A model generated the notes under the pieces. The model saw only the letters and a program-made list of their open reading frames with translations, was not told the DNA's origin and did no database searches. This document shows positions 1-14,676 of a DNA stretch of 64,000 nt, piece after piece. The first letter of the stretch is position 1; the number at the start of each line of letters is the position of its first letter. The translations under genes and the position numbers were made by a program. Source of the DNA: Enoplosus armatus (lineage: Eukaryota; Chordata; Actinopteri; Centrarchiformes; Enoplosidae); NCBI RefSeq assembly GCF_043641665.1, contig NC_092192.1, positions 17,177,658 to 17,241,657 of the forward strand. Direction: 5' to 3'.

Positions 1-3000
1 TTCCAGAGGTTTTTTTTCATTTATATTATTTGCACACACACGCTAACTGCTTTTTCTTCCTTTGCTGTTCCAATAGCTTGACCTGATGCATCCAAAAATA
101 ACCCTCCAAAAGTATGGTTCTGTATAGAAAAAGCCTTTGAAATTCTTTGTTATCACAGACATATACAGTGTGTGTGCCTATAAATGTCAAATAAATGACA
201 AAAAGTGACCGACCAGCAAATCATAATCATCTAAAAATGCATATCATGAAAATGCGTTTATTATATGCTCACCATTAACACATAAACTCACTTTTAAATG
301 ACAGTTATGTCAAATTATCAAACGTATATAAATGATTTGTTAGTAACAGGCACAGTACAGATGGTTTTGTTGGGATAATAGTTTCCGGAGGGGAGTCTCA
401 CATCACACATGACTATGCACAGTCAAGAATGGATAACATGCATGTTGGAGCTGTTAGTGTTACGCTCGGCTGCTTTATTGATCACAAGGCACTTGTGCAA
501 CATGGTCTCCAAGCAGTTATAGATGGGTCTGTGGTGGCTTACAGTATGTCACACTGCAAAGAGGTTCTGGCTGTCAACATGTGGTCCTCAGCCCAGCTGA
601 CTCTACCCAAAGGGGAGCCGAACCCCCTGCAGGAGCCATCTGTATCCCCGACAAGGCTATCCATCATCCTCACTGCAGCGCTCAATTTAGGGTTCTTCTG
701 CAGACAGCTTCAGGCAGCAGTGAACAGCTTTACATGTACGTGTCGGTAATGAGAGCCCTCTCAAAGCCAGCCTCAAGGGCTGTAGGGAATCAATGAGTCG
801 ATCCCTGAAGCTGATCCAACGGCCATCCTCCAGGGTTGTTCCAAATGTGGGTTTCTTCTCTAAATGTCTCATTGTGGAGACAGCAAAACTCAGTTAAGAG
901 ACGAAAAAGTGATTAGTGTGTTCAGTAACATACAGCTGAGGCGTCAAGGTCAGTGATTCTCGAACAGGGAGCATCATAGGGTCCTAATGGAAGATTCATT
1001 TTCTCCATTCAGTAGATTTTTGTTTATTATAATGCACATAATCTCACAAAAGAAACCTCTCATGCAGAAGTCCCAAAATCTTTTTCTTTTGTCAAAGGAA
1101 TTATGAAATTTTATCTGCATAGGCACACGCCATAGCGCAACCAGGAAACTGTAGAAAGTTCAGGAATTCCTGCTTTAAGCAACCCTGAAACTGTATGTAT
1201 GTTTTGCCCTGTGGCACTGAGTGCAGAAAATGGAACAACAACAACACTCATCTAAACAGCCATTAGTGCTCTTGAGTATTTTGGTAGTGCAACCCTTCTC
1301 AATGCACACTGTGGATTTCACAGGAAGTTTACATTTTATTTTACCCCGTATGTTGACTTATAGCTCACATTAAATTACATCCTTGGGGTGATAGTTGTAG
1401 GGAAAGGAGGATAATATGCAATTGCATTCACTCATGCTCGAGGGCTTGCCTGCTGCAACCACAGGAAAGTGCTTCTAATTAATTTCCTCAACCCAGACTT
1501 TCCAAGCAACATCCAGTCACAAGCCTGCTTCTTTATCCTTAGGCTACCCTGCTCCATTGCTAGGAAACAAATACATTTACGTCAAACAACCAACCCTGCC
1601 TTTGATGCAGTGCAGAAACAAGAAACCTTTCGCAGAGGCTTGGAGAACTCCATGTCAGGGGTTGAGGGCTGTTATCTTTAACAGTCAGTTGTATTTGATG
1701 AAGCCATGAGAATGTGTTTATTCTAATGGCTGTCTGAGCCACTGCTTCCCTGTATCCTAGTGCCTGTATTAGACACACTCTCGCATTGCCTGGCTTCAAA
1801 GTCTGTCTGCATTCATCTGTCCAGCAGGTTGAGTAAGTGGAATCCATTTTGTGTCAGTTAATTCAATCAGCCTCAGCTGACTGCTGCATGCTGACGGTGC
1901 TCTCACAGGCCATGAGGGCTTTGGAGAGAGAAGATAGAAGAAGGATCCTCTTGGCAGGGGGTTGAAATGTCAGAGCCCATTGCCCTGGCCACATGAGGCC
2001 GTGTTACACACCAACTTGGCGGCTCAAGACACGATAGTTGCAGCTTATCATATGTAAGCTTAGGGAAAGAGTCCAGTGGGCATTCCCACATTTTGTGTTG
2101 TATTGGGTCCCCATCTCTACATTACAAATCTCATTCTTCATGCTGGCGTGCTGAGCTCTCACGCAGTTTCTCAATAATCACATAGGCTGGTTGGTGACAC
2201 ATCTAAATCCCTCTCCTACAGGTTCCCAATTCCGCATGAGACTTGTTGTGATGTTTTCTGAACAACACACAAAAAGTGTAAGCTGTGAAACAACCTCAAG
2301 AGCACTGTATGAAGGCATAGCCAGACAGGCATAATACCTAATTGTTTTTTCTATGCTCAAGATCAGTCTGTCTATGTTGCACATTACTGCAACCACAGGT
2401 GAGCTTCCACCATTGAAACTTACATTGTAAGATGTAAGAATGGGGGAGTGAGTCAAGCCTGGTACCTTGAAAAAAAAATCTTAAAGCAGGTAGGTGAATG
2501 GCATCGGCTTACTTTGCACAAATTCTTCAATCTCTCCTACTTGATAACTTTGGGATTGTGGGGGAGTGTGAGGCCAAGTAAACATAAACCTCTTGTGCTG
2601 GCAGTCCCTGCATAGACATGATTACACCTGTATCGCGTCTGGTAATGAATCAGAGCAGTAATCTGGAGTTTTGTGGAAATAACTCATATAAGGTTAGGAT
2701 TGAATCTGTATCTAGTCACTAGTGCTGCGAAGCAAGCTGTGTATCAGTGCATTTTCCCGGCTTTAAATAAACCACTTTTTGAGAAAGTCACTTAGATGCA
2801 CATCGGTACATGAACAACCTGGTGTGACACATGATACAAATTAAATATATTTTAGAGAAACTAACGCAGAGCTTTGTATGTGCAAAACATTACTTTGCCT
2901 TTATCTGTGTTATTGGGAAGTTTCAGGTTTTCTGCAGGTGCCGCAGTGGTAGATACAGTAGGATGGTTAACTGTGGAGTGCTTCTGAAACCAGTTCTATT

Positions 3001-6000
3001 GGATTTCTATCGCTGCGTTTAGTTCACAAGATTTGTGAGTTGATGTTTTTGTTCCTATTCTTAGGCAGACAAGCCTCCAGAGGCGCCCTTGCTTTTATTT
3101 TGATCACACAAAAATACATTCTGATTTTTCCAGTAATGATCTCCATCCTCCCCATCTGCGAGATTGGCAGCAAGACTCCCTGTAGACAAACAGCTTGTCG
3201 TGGCATCGGAATTTAAAGGGAACATCTCAACTACGTAGATATATGGAAAGCTTTTCTTAAAGCATTAATCATACCGTGAGAGTTCTGCTTCAGCCCATCA
3301 GCTCTCCTTTAAAGGGAAATTCTGTGCTTAGCTGTGTCAGTTCTGCAGTATGTTATACCAACCCATGTAATTGCTCAATACAAAGTCACAACATCCTTTT
3401 GATGCTCACAGGACCTTTTTGAGACTGAATGTCAATCCAAAGTCATCAGTGCCATCTTTCTGAAATAACTTTCTTCAGACTGCTATCAGCCAGCAATGTT
3501 TCTACATCAGCTGAATGAATGCATTCAGGAACAATATACAGTAGTTTGCACTGAATTTATACAAGATGTTTGCACTCACACATAAACCTTGTGGGTGTAT
3601 GTGTGTTCATTCAGCATATGTGTGAGTCCGAGAATGTGTGTCTTGTTTATGGCGTGTGTGTGAGCACTTGAGCATGTGGCCGAAGGACTGTCACTAATAA
3701 CAAAAATTAAATTTCTGTAGATAAACATATGGAGATTGCAGGCTGTGAAATTGACTTCAGGCTGTGAAATTAAAGGCAATACCCACTGAGGTGATAGCTC
3801 CGGTTGTTCGGGGGTGGGGGCGTACTGCACCGTACGTGTGTATACTGCAATTCAATTAGTGCCCTTGATCATCTTCTTTAGCAAGTCTGATGTGGTGTGA
3901 CTTTGTGATCCAGGCGGTGAGACACCGGCTCAATCTCGGAGAGATGTTTGATTTATTTGTTCATTAGGAACTCTCTCTGCAGATGCAGACCTCTCATCAA
4001 TCCCTGTTCACACTCAACAAGCACAATCAACTGACGTTCCATTTCATAGCCAAAGGGAAATAAGAGAAAAATTGCCATGCTTCATAACCATTGATAAGGT
4101 CGTCCCCTGCCAAAATTTTCAACTAACCCTTAGCGTGGTAATTCCATCCAAAGTGGATTAAATATTAAATAGTTTGGCGTGTGTGAGGAAGGAGAGCAGG
4201 CTAGTGAAATGCCAGGAGGATTAAGTTGGAGCGGATATATTGCGGCAGCAGTGGTATGCTATCCTTGAGTTGCTGTTTCTCAATAATAGAAATGTCAGCA
4301 AGGGGAAAGAGGAAGGGAAAAAGGGGGGGAGATGTCCTAACTGCAATCGCTAGAAATCACAGCTAGTGTGGAATTCATCATTACCACTTCCCACTCACAT
4401 CGGCGTTAAAATAGCATTAACCTTTGCTGCTGAGGAAAGTCACACTTGTGATGCTTAAATTCCAGTGAGAGACTTCTATTCAAGTTTGTTTAGAACAAAA
4501 CTGCTTGATAATTAGAGATCAGTGCGTTTCTTTCCAATTTAATCAAATTTCTTCATTAAGCCTACCACACACACCCGCACAAACACACACTTCAAAATGT
4601 AATAATCCATAACAGTCTGTTAATAAGCAATTCAGTTTAGTGAAACAAACATTAAGACAACCTTGTGTTGAGGAGGAAGTGTTATTCATATCCATTTTCA
4701 TGCTTTATTTCATAGTGTTTTATCTCTCCCTGAGCAATCACTTTGTCAGCATCAGTAATGCCTATAAATCCTACTGTGGAGGAGATTAGTCTGCGAGAAG
4801 TGCTGCTGCCTGCAGTAATTAAAATTCTGCTGGATGGCCAGGGCTTCTCCTGCCATCATCTCCTCCAAACATCGCTCGCTGTCTGTCTTACTAACTCCCT
4901 TTGTCCTTTTGTCCCTCTCAATAGTTTTAATCAATTACAATACATTTCAGGCCTGATAACAGTCCTCCTTCGCACATGAGTGGATGATAAGCAGGAAGAT
5001 CAAAAGGGCCTTTTTGAGAAAATAAAACTGCACATTGCCAATGACAGCAATCTACTTCAATGGCTTTAAATCTCATCTCAGAGATCATGGTTGTGCCGGT
5101 GTACAGTATTACCTGAAAAGGAAAAAAAAAATTCTGTTGTTTATTTGTGGCTATTCAAAGGTGATTGATGTGTGATAAAGGTCCTGTAAGATATATTCTC
5201 AACATGGCAAGTTCAGACACAGAAAGTCCATCTAAATGACATTAAAATCCTGCTTGGTTTACAAGTAATGATGTTTATGATTGTTGTGAATGAGAAAAAG
5301 CTGTGTATTTAATCAACAATTTCTTAATCCAATGCAGATTTGTTAAAAAATGCCTCTCTTTTGATTGAGTCATGTGGCCCTCTGCTGATGCTGTCTAGAG
5401 CTGGTCCTACAAACTACGCCTGTCTGAGTCTGGCTGTCTCGCTCAATAAACATGTATTTTATGACACTACAGCTCATAGCCTGACAATTGCACTCAATCA
5501 CAAATGGTATGAAATGCCATTGTGCATCTCTTTGCGGCATCAGCAGTATGCAAAGTCGGTTGCAAATTCTGTTGACAACGTCTGACAAACAGCTTAATAA
5601 TTTATCATTTTCATAACCAAACTTGCGACTCCTTCCGTGTGGACTTCACTGCACTGAAATAATAGAGACACTTGCATGATCTATGGACGGTCTCCATCAA
5701 TCTATCATAATAATGGTCATCTCAGGGACAAGTGTGTCTTCTTCTGATAAAGACACTTAACTAGACGTTTAACACTCATACTGGACTTTTATTGCCACTG
5801 TAATTTCTTTCCTTACACACACACATTACCGAACAACACTGTATTACCTGAGAACAAAATTATATTTATGGAGGCCGTTTGAAAAATAAGTATTTCCTCT
5901 GCTGTTTCTCATCTCTCAGTTTGCTAAATGAAATCCATTTGCTGCCCTACACCTTTGGATGGGGAACCTGAGCTCTCTGGACAGACATTCTTGTTTCCTT

Positions 6001-7108
6001 CTCATTAGTTCCTCACTCATATCTAAAGTGAAGATGTTTGTTGTGGATGTGATCCCCACTGGTTTTCTCCATGTCTTCAGTATGACAACAGTCAAAAGAA
6101 ATAACAGACATAAAAAATACTGTAAAGCAATCAGTTTCTTATCTAAATCTGTCAGAAGGCAATGCTGCCAACTCACTGGAGCTCGGCAGTCTGCACTTTG
6201 AAAGATCTTTGATGACAGTAATCTACCCTATTTCGCAAGCTGTGCAACCGACCGTATTTCAGACGGTGTGAAATGGCACCATCGTTCCTGTCTGTTTTAT
6301 TTATTCTTGCTCTATTTTCGCCACTTGTTGCCTCAAATGTCAGCTGTTTATCTGCTTTATCACCGTATTGAACTGCCCTTTGTCCCTGAGTTGTACTGAT
6401 GGTGCGATTGGCTGATGAGTCTGTGTCTCACTCATAAGTTCACCGTTCAGTTATGAGAAAAATTCTGGAGTTTTAATCAACAACCTTGGCCCGCTCAGAT
6501 GGCACCTGATTTTGTTTATGGCTTCAGTGACCTTTTCCGGGCCATAAAACTCTGCCTGTGCCAATCTCTGTGACGTTGTGGGGTCATCGCTTCATCAGTT
6601 ATCTCTTTACTATAACAGCAACATGACCTAAACTCTCTGTCCTCAGCCATCAGACAGCAAGAGATAGATGGTTTTATCTGTAAATGTAGCTATTGCACTA
6701 CACATGCTGACATAAATTCCCAGCTGATAAGAAGACCACTTTACAGGCAAGATGGCAGGTCATGGCTGCTGCTGTATCCCACTGAGCAGCATGTAAAAGA
6801 GCAGAAATGAGGCTGCCTGGCTGCCCAGTTTAATAAATAACAATCACAATAGAATAGTATTTGGCAGTAAATTAACTGTTGTGAGCCCAATGAATAACTA
6901 ATTTATTAAAAAATTTTTTTTTTACTGTATTTATATATTTTAACATATAAAACTTGTTGCCATTAAAATAACGTTAAGCAACAAAAGCAAATGGAATATG
7001 TGTTGTATTTTAAATAAATCCCAATCTGAGCTTCTGCTCCCTGAATGAACCTTCTCACGAGTTGTTGATAACCACTCTGGCGCTGTCTGACACGTCCCTC
7101 ATCCACAG
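1..7108. other. AT-rich non-coding stretch, no supported gene
   Basis: I see no exon I can support here on either strand. The open frames are short, lack flanking splice signals or recognisable domains, and several overlap on opposite strands, as chance frames do. The sequence holds short A and T runs, scattered TG/CA-rich patches (for example around 3590-3660 and 4567-4590) and many ATTA/TAAT motifs. It may be intergenic DNA or an intron of a gene whose last exon is the candidate at 7109. Confidence 0.5.
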
Positions 7109-7223
7109 ACCTCGATCCATGGAGTCGGCCATCAGCACTATTGACGCTAAGCTCGGCATGGCAGAGAGCATCGCCTCAAAAAACAGGAAAGTGCTACAGA
7201 AAATCTTCAAATCATCAAGCTAA
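7109..7223 (+). CDS. Candidate 3'-terminal coding exon of an unidentified gene
   Basis: An acceptor-like pyrimidine-containing tract ending CCACAG at 7108 precedes an open stretch of about 37 codons ending in TAA at 7221-7223. The peptide reads PRSMESAISTIDAKL and continues with a Lys-rich amphipathic segment ending KIFKSSS. The spacing of hydrophobic residues (I, L, A, I, V, L, I) suits a C-terminal coiled coil. The frame stays open upstream to about 6990, so the acceptor is not the only reading. A poly(A) signal lies 84 bp past the stop. I do not recognise the protein family. No upstream partner exon was found in the window, so this could be a chance frame or a decayed copy. Confidence 0.35.
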
Positions 7224-7306
7224 AGGGTCCCAGACCAGCTCCACAGGATATATCAATCTTTATTTTGTTCTTCATGGTGAGACTTAAAGACTGAAGACCA
7301 TTAATT

Positions 7307-7312
7307 AATAAA
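7307..7312 (+). promoter_or_regulatory. Possible poly(A) signal AATAAA
   Basis: A canonical AATAAA hexamer lies 84 bp after the stop codon of the candidate terminal exon at 7109-7223. In AT-rich DNA such hexamers are frequent, so its value is only as support for that exon. Confidence 0.3.
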
Positions 7313-8140
7313 TATGGGAACCTTGTAGACTTCATGCTTATTTAACCTTACATTTTTCTTTAAACGCATACAAACCTTTGCTTATTAATATTTCATCTAG
7401 ATTCATCATCCTTCCAGTCAATGTGGCACATTTGCATGCTCATTTTTAATTTTCTTTCTTTTTTTTCTTTTTTTTTTTTTTAAACATCCACCTCAAAACA
7501 TTGCCTTAGGGGCAGACAAATGTGTATATGTGTTTGTGTTTTGGGTCCAGATTATTAAAATAAGGGTGACAAGGTCTGATGCTCTTAGGCTCTACTGTAA
7601 ATCAGCCAAAGATTTTGTTTTTTTCCCCGAGAGAAGCAATGAAACTATGATAATAACAATGAATAATGATACGTTGCTACAAAATGAAAAACAACAACTC
7701 ATTCAGACTCGGTTAAGATCAGAATTAGCATAACCTCTCTGTGAACAGCCGTACATAAAGGTTGCTGTCCTTTTAACCTTGAGGTTGGCACCGCTCGCAG
7801 CACTGACACACAATGTGTCGGACCGCTTGCTTATTCACCTCCCTACGGGACGGAGCAGACAGGTAGCTGGAGCTGTGTGAAGGTGCTGGCAGCCTTTGTA
7901 GTGATGACAACTGATGCTGTAACAAGCCCTAAACATGCACTGACTCCCTCTAAGTATTTAAGTCACAGGCTGCTGGTGCTGCTACGACCTCAGGCCTTTT
8001 TGAAGAGTGGCTTCATAGTTGACTGCAAAGTCTAAAAAAATCTAAAACACTGAGCACTGCAATCACACTGAAATGACTGTAATTGAAACATTCACTGAAA
8101 ATGTTTCCTTATCACCAGAAATGTTGAATAACAAGGGGCA

Positions 8141-8176
8141 ATATAAGTATTTAAATGGATATAAGTATTTAAATGG
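8141..8176. repeat. Perfect 18-bp tandem duplication
   Basis: The 18-bp unit ATATAAGTATTTAAATGG occurs twice head to tail with no mismatch (8141-8158 and 8159-8176). It looks like a recent local slippage or duplication event. No function is implied. Confidence 0.9.
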
Positions 8177-11139
8177 TGGTTGCAATTATCTGTCCATTTT
8201 ATTTATTTTTGCCAAACATGGGACAAATATCAGGTGACCAAATGGGGAAGCTCTTTTCACAGGAGGCTGAGCTAATCAAACATTTAACAGTGAGACAATG
8301 TGTATCACATAGTATCTGTTTCCAGTAATGCTGGCATGAATGTTTCCCCCCCTGTGCTGGTAGATCTGCTGCCAGGATTCAAGGGATTAGACTGGAGTTG
8401 TATTTTCCATGGTGCTACAGACTGCTTAACCTTGCACTACTGTGACGACCGTTTTCCACTCAGATTAACCAGCAAATGTACACATTTACCAGATTTGCTT
8501 CGGGACTGTAAGCGTTTACTGCCCCGCTCCCTGGTAAATGCATGCACGTACAGTACTGATAAATATCATGTTTTGTGACAGATTTTAGCATAATGGATTT
8601 CAAGGCCCATAAATTATCATATCAGAAACACACACTCAGTGGTACAGTCCCTGGATTTAACATTTATTATATTCCACAGAAATAAGGTATGGTAGAAATA
8701 TGCTTGGAGTTCAGGAGACCCTTTTAACTTAATCATACATATGATCAAGTTAAAAGCAGCATGAAAAATTAAGTTCAGGAGCAAATTTCAGTCTAATTGT
8801 CTCACACTCCAATAGGATGAAACAAAGTACTGAGAGGTATCGCTGTTAATTCAAGGGTTTTGTTCCAAAATGTTATGTATCCATTATGAAAAGTGCTGCC
8901 GCCTTGGAATTCAATCAGATATTCAAAGACAGAAATGATTTGATCCCCAAAGATAATGGCTCTTTCATAATGCAGGTTCTTGAGATGACTCCTTTCTTAA
9001 TTAGTACCTCATGTACTAATGTGTTTCATTTCATGCCAGACATCATTTCAGAACAGTAAACGTTTTTCAAATGAAACTGTTCACTTCTAACCTTGGCATT
9101 TTGATTGTACTGTATAGTTGCCTACTGGGCTCCAGTGCACTGTGATTGTGGAGGGCACTATTGAATAGCAATGGCAGCGCTTCAATCCCCGCTTACAGCT
9201 CAATCTATAAGCAAGGCACTGGATTTCAGACGTAGAATATCTGATTGCACGAATATCCAATTTAATCTGTTTATGGATTAATAAAACATTTAATTCCAAT
9301 ATGGAAAATCATGAATTTTCTTGCCCTTTTAAATCCTAAGGTCAGGGGAGTAACATATGGTTGGAGACGTGCAGTCAGTGAATGTGCATGCACTGAAAAA
9401 GATGCAGAAGTTAAGATGACTGGAAGGAAACAATCGGTGGGGTGACATAAACGTTAACACAGCAGCGTAGAATTACATATGGTACCACGCTGCACTAGCA
9501 CTGGCTTTGTTTACATTCCTCTCATGTCCTTGTTCAAAGAAAGAAGCTCCAAATTGGGTTGAGGTTTTGATGCTGTGGATGGTAAAAATGTTGCAGCTTT
9601 ACAGGCATATAAATATTGAAATAAAAAAAAAATATCACTTCATATAAAATATACTTAAAATATATGCTTCCTAAAATAACTCTTCATCGAGGCCACTCTC
9701 ACACACACTTTCTCTTTTCACACCATACAGGATTCCCAAACAAATCACCACAGAATGCTTGTTTAATTAGGTTTTAAATGAGGTTTTCTTCTACATGAAT
9801 TGCACAGAAATATTATTGCTACACTAAGAAATAAAACTCCTATTATAAGAGTTCTTCTGTTTTTCATCACTGGCAATGACAATGCTTTTGGACTGCACTT
9901 TGTTGCTTTGTCTACAACAAAATATCATCAAATACCCACTCCATCTCCAGCACTTTCTATTTTACCGATGCCTTCATCCAGACCTTTGCTATGTATTTTG
10001 TATACACAGGATATGTGGTACAACCCAGCAGTGATGAAGGATGACATTTGTGATAAATGCACTGACCATAAACTGTCAAATCATAGCAGAACCTGCCTCC
10101 TGGCCACTCCCTTAGTTACGCTCTGCACCCTTTCCCTCCTGTCTTGTCCATGTAACTTCCCTTCAGCCCCGCGCATGGCTGCTGTGTTGGACACACTTGG
10201 TCAGAGTTCACTTTGACGGGAGCTAAACTGAGTCACATTGTGGCCAAAGGCATTAGCAGCCAATGTTAGTCACCATTAAACATCTCTTCACCTCTCTCCC
10301 CCTTTTGAACTAGAAATCCCTGCCTCGGCTTTAGCCTGTATGTGCTGCAACATGCGGCGACTGAAGAATTTACAGGAAGAGATCTGTGTTTCTTTTGAAA
10401 ACACACAACAACAAAAGGAGGGGAAAAAAAGGAGGAAGGGTAAAGCTATAAACACATATAAAAGGAAGTGGATGGCACTGGGTTACCTATGTCTGTTGGC
10501 ACACTTTCTTATTTTCTTCATCTCTTATTCATTCACCCAGTTTATCTCCCGCTGACAAGTTGTCACTCTCCCCTAGTCTTTTGTCCTTTTAAAAAATACA
10601 TTGAATTATTCACCCTGCTTCATGCATGATACTGCTACTGTCAGTCCACATCACTTTGAAAACAGATAAGAGGGAAGTTTTTGGGTCATGTTTGTGAAAC
10701 CTGCCAGAGGATACTGATCAGTGCTGATAAAGGTTTTTCATTTTTATATATGGACACAAAGTCATATCAAGATTTTTAGTTCTTGCTGCTACAGTCTGAA
10801 CTTTTCTGTTAAACTTTAAATGTGAACAGATCTGTGAGAAAAGGTTTGGAAAGCATTCCATTTTGCTGTCGTATGGCCATGAACTTCCAGGGGATGCTGT
10901 TTTCCAGTCGCACACACTGCAGTGTTGCAGCAGAAACAAGCAAATGATAGCAAAACTGGTCAAACATGAGAACATCTGAACATCACAAACAATGATCCCC
11001 ATCTGACTTACTGTTCCTGGTGGACAGATTCACTATCTGGAAGGGAACCACAACAAACCTGAACTTTGTATGCTGGAGTTTATGAAATTCATGAAAGGCT
11101 ACCCAGCTGACAAAAAAGCTTACATGGCAACGAACAAAG

Positions 11140-11161
11140 TTTTTTTTTTTTTTTTTTTTTT
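11140..11161. repeat. Poly(T) tract of 22
   Basis: An uninterrupted run of 22 T residues. On the minus strand it is an A tract, possibly the tail of a decayed retroposon, but no recognisable element body adjoins it. Confidence 0.85.
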
Positions 11162-14100
11162 GCAAATCAGACCTTCTTGTTATGCTCTACAGTGCGGTTT
11201 TGTGGCTGACAAGTTTGATTTTCCAGCATAACAATAACACAACACGGATGATCACGGCGTAGGGGTTGAATGTGGGACTTGTGTGTGTTTATGCTGAAGG
11301 GAACTAATGTTTCCAGCATGCTAAAATCAAGAGCTGTTCATCTCCTATCTTGCTGCGTAGCTACGGAATAAACAAACAGCTGCAGATGTGAGTGAGTATC
11401 AGCTTTGATGTATGTCTCTTACATGTGCGACGGTACAAGGGTTAGTGCTGGCGTGGGTGTTGTGACCACCTGCTGTCTTTATAGACCTTGAGGAGCTATG
11501 CTAGATTCTCGACAGGGTTCAAAGAGGAGCATACAAAAGAGACATGAAAGGTGGAAATGAGAGAATGAGATTACCTCATTGTTAGAGCATTGTCAGCTAA
11601 GTAGGTCACTGCTCGCCTACCAATTAATGCCCATCCTCATTCAGTTCAGTTTAGCCCAGATGACATCTGGTCAATCTTAGTGCCTCACATGGAAATAAAA
11701 TACAGCAGATTTACATCAAAAGACATATACAACTCTCAGTATGAGCACAGAGCATAGTAACCTGTGATGAAATTGGGTATACAGTAAATAGTCCTCCAGA
11801 GCTGCAGCTTTGAATACACAAGAGACACTGGAGGGATGTGACAAAGAAAAATATGCTACATCTATTGTTTAGAAAGCACTTATTTTTTTGTGGCGCTCGA
11901 TGAAGTGATGAGTATGTCCGTGTTTTATGCTGCTAACGACTCGCAGGTATTCTTCACCTATAGCCATTCAATTGAAATTATGAAGCTTCTTTCTATATTA
12001 TAGTTTTCATTGTTTCTGATGGAATCCACCTTTACTGTGGGTGATTTAAATTGTATACCATGTTCAAGGGATTCGCAGAAAACAATTCAGGCACTGGATG
12101 TGATGTGGAAGACAAAAGCTGGTGTATGCTTCTTTAGTGAAACAATGTCATGAATCCTCTGAGCTGAAAATTTGTATGGGTGAACGGACATACAAGTTGC
12201 TCTGCTACTGTTACATTTATGACAAAACAGCAGCTCAAGATGTGTTTCCTTCCCCCAGGGGTCGTTTTTTCAAAATACTTTTCAAGTATTATTAAAACAC
12301 ACTTGCCATTACCACAGGTGTCTTCACAGATACCAGGGCTGAAATCTTAAAGGCCCTGAAAACATATTTTCTGAATCAGCTACATACTATGATCGATGTG
12401 GTCTTGCATGAACACAGTTTTCTGCCAAACAGTTTTGGTTATTTTACATGAAAGATTTCTCTATTTTGTTTTTTTTCTCCTTTGTGCTCTTCTCTTCTCT
12501 ATTATCATCATTAATCATTAATATTTCAATTTTTAAAGTAATATTGAAGGTTTTAAACCAGGTTTTCAAGGGCTTTAAGGATTATTATGTATAAACTGTA
12601 TATAATATACACGTGTAGTCAATAACCTTGGTTGTTTCTCAACCTCTTCTGTCAGTTATGTGACAATGTTTATGTTTGCCCAAGTGCTCTCTCCCTGGGA
12701 GACAGGATGGAAAAACATGCAAAATAATAAAGGGTTCAGTATGCTTCAACCTGGTAAGTGCCAACCAAACATGTCTTTACATATTCCAAATAGCCACAGA
12801 TGAAGGTGAGCCAAGAACCCTGCCATCATAGAGAGCGGCAAGACATGATGAATCATGTGTGAGGTGTGAAATCACATGTGAAGTGTGCATGCTTATCATG
12901 CTTATTGGATTACCACTAACCTCTAATTGCGACCTTGGGAAGGTATGGGGGAAAGTGGGTTTCAGACGATTTCTGAAGCACACTGACACCTTATGTTTGA
13001 CAAAACTGAATTATCGCTCCAGTGTTGTCTCTTAAGACATTATTGTTTTTGATTTGGTTAGTCATTCATCAGCTATACAGTATAGTTGCTTGCAGGGATC
13101 TATAATTAATAGAGCTGGATTGATGATGCAACAATTTAATGCCACCCACACAACAGTTTATCTGCATGAAAGAGGGTGAGAGTGAAACACCCACTGATGA
13201 ACCCTCAAGATTTACGCTGAGCTGGAACAGACAAACCATTAAAAATGTATATTAACAGTGATGTGAGAAGGATGAATGACCGGGCACTAAAATTTCTTTT
13301 CCAGCCCCTTAAATCCATTCAGGCTAAACCACTTTAATTTTCACTCTTTTATTTTTTCACTCTCTTCCACACAGATTTGCTCTTGCACCACATGTGTTTG
13401 GAGATCCTCTTAGGGTAGCCAGGCTTGAAATCCAATTTTGGTGGAGCTATAAAGCACAGAGAAAAAAATAAATAAAATAAAAAAACTTTATAAACTGTGA
13501 TGATTCTTTTCATTACACAGAAGCCAAGGGAGAACAACTTTGCAACTTTAGTGCAGTGAGGTGGTTTTGGGGTACACATGGAATCAGTAATGCTAATGTA
13601 AAGTTTGCTTCCAAAGAATAGCAGCTGTTTGCTAAGACACTTGTTCATCATCTGGGTTTTGTTTTTGCCATCTGCCAGTGCTTCAACTTTATTGGTTCTG
13701 CTGATGTCCTCCAATTACCTGGTGTGGTAATTTACAGCACTTAATAATAACCTGCTCCTGCACCATGACGCAGGGCCCTCCTTTTTCTGTGAGAAGTTTA
13801 AATTAGATGAGAGCAGAATATTTGCACTCCCTCAATCATTGGTGAGTAGACTGCTCTATCAGACACAGTTTATTAAAGCAATAAGCTACAAGAGGCTGTG
13901 ATTTGCAGTTATTTAAAGAAGCTACTGGAAGAGCTACTCTGAGGTAAAGTCAATATGATCAGTTTATACCACAGTCACATGTTCCTTGTCATGTGATCAC
14001 AGGCTTGTTTTGCTGGATATTTGAAGTTTGTATCTCACCTGTTCTTGATATAGTCCTTCTGTTGGTATATATAGAATGAGATCTGTGCCACATAGGATAC

Positions 14101-14650
14101 AGAATTACTAAGCTACAGAACAGTGACAGACGCCTCCATGAGATTAGTTTAACATGGAAATATGGATGGCACATCTTACAAATAATATAAAGAATACTAC
14201 AATTACTTCAGAAATGCGCATAAAACTACATAATCCTTTTAGCTACAAAAACATAAAAGAAAAGGTAAAAAAGTGTTACAGTATGACCTCTGTTTCTGTG
14301 TGTTTTCTCTATCTGCATCTGCCTCACAACTTATCAGTTATCATATCTCAGTTTCATGTTTTATTTTATCCTCCAGGACCTTATCTCCCTTTCACCTTTT
14401 CCCATGCTGTAAAAAACACATTTAAGCTATATGTGGGGAGAATTAGAAGGAAATCTGTCTAAACTTAAAATACCAGCTAGCTGATATATTGAATAGAACT
14501 GTTGTGGTGAAGACTAACATCAATTTGAGCTTCAAAGTGTAGCAGCAGAAGACAATATAATATATTGTTTTTGGAGTGGAGGGCTGTTGATCTCCCTTTT
14601 AGCTGCTCTTCTCCCTCTGAGAGGCCAATAAACTGATCTAGACATTTATA

Positions 14651-14676
14651 TGTAGCCTGTTTGACAGTAGGCTACA
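14651..14676. repeat. Short inverted repeat, 8-bp stem
   Basis: TGTAGCCT at 14651-14658 is the exact reverse complement of AGGCTACA at 14669-14676, with a 10-base loop. No T-run or other context suggests a function. Confidence 0.6.

Noticed and set aside
429..749. 106-codon open frame near the window start
   Set aside because: No domain recognised, and frames on both strands overlap. The composition gives no support.
9800..10216. 138-codon open frame on the + strand
   Set aside because: No recognisable domain, odd composition and no splice or transcript context. It is likely chance in a long non-coding region.
13349..13714. 121-codon open frame on the minus strand
   Set aside because: Low-complexity Lys- and Phe-rich sequence from A/T-rich DNA, no domain.
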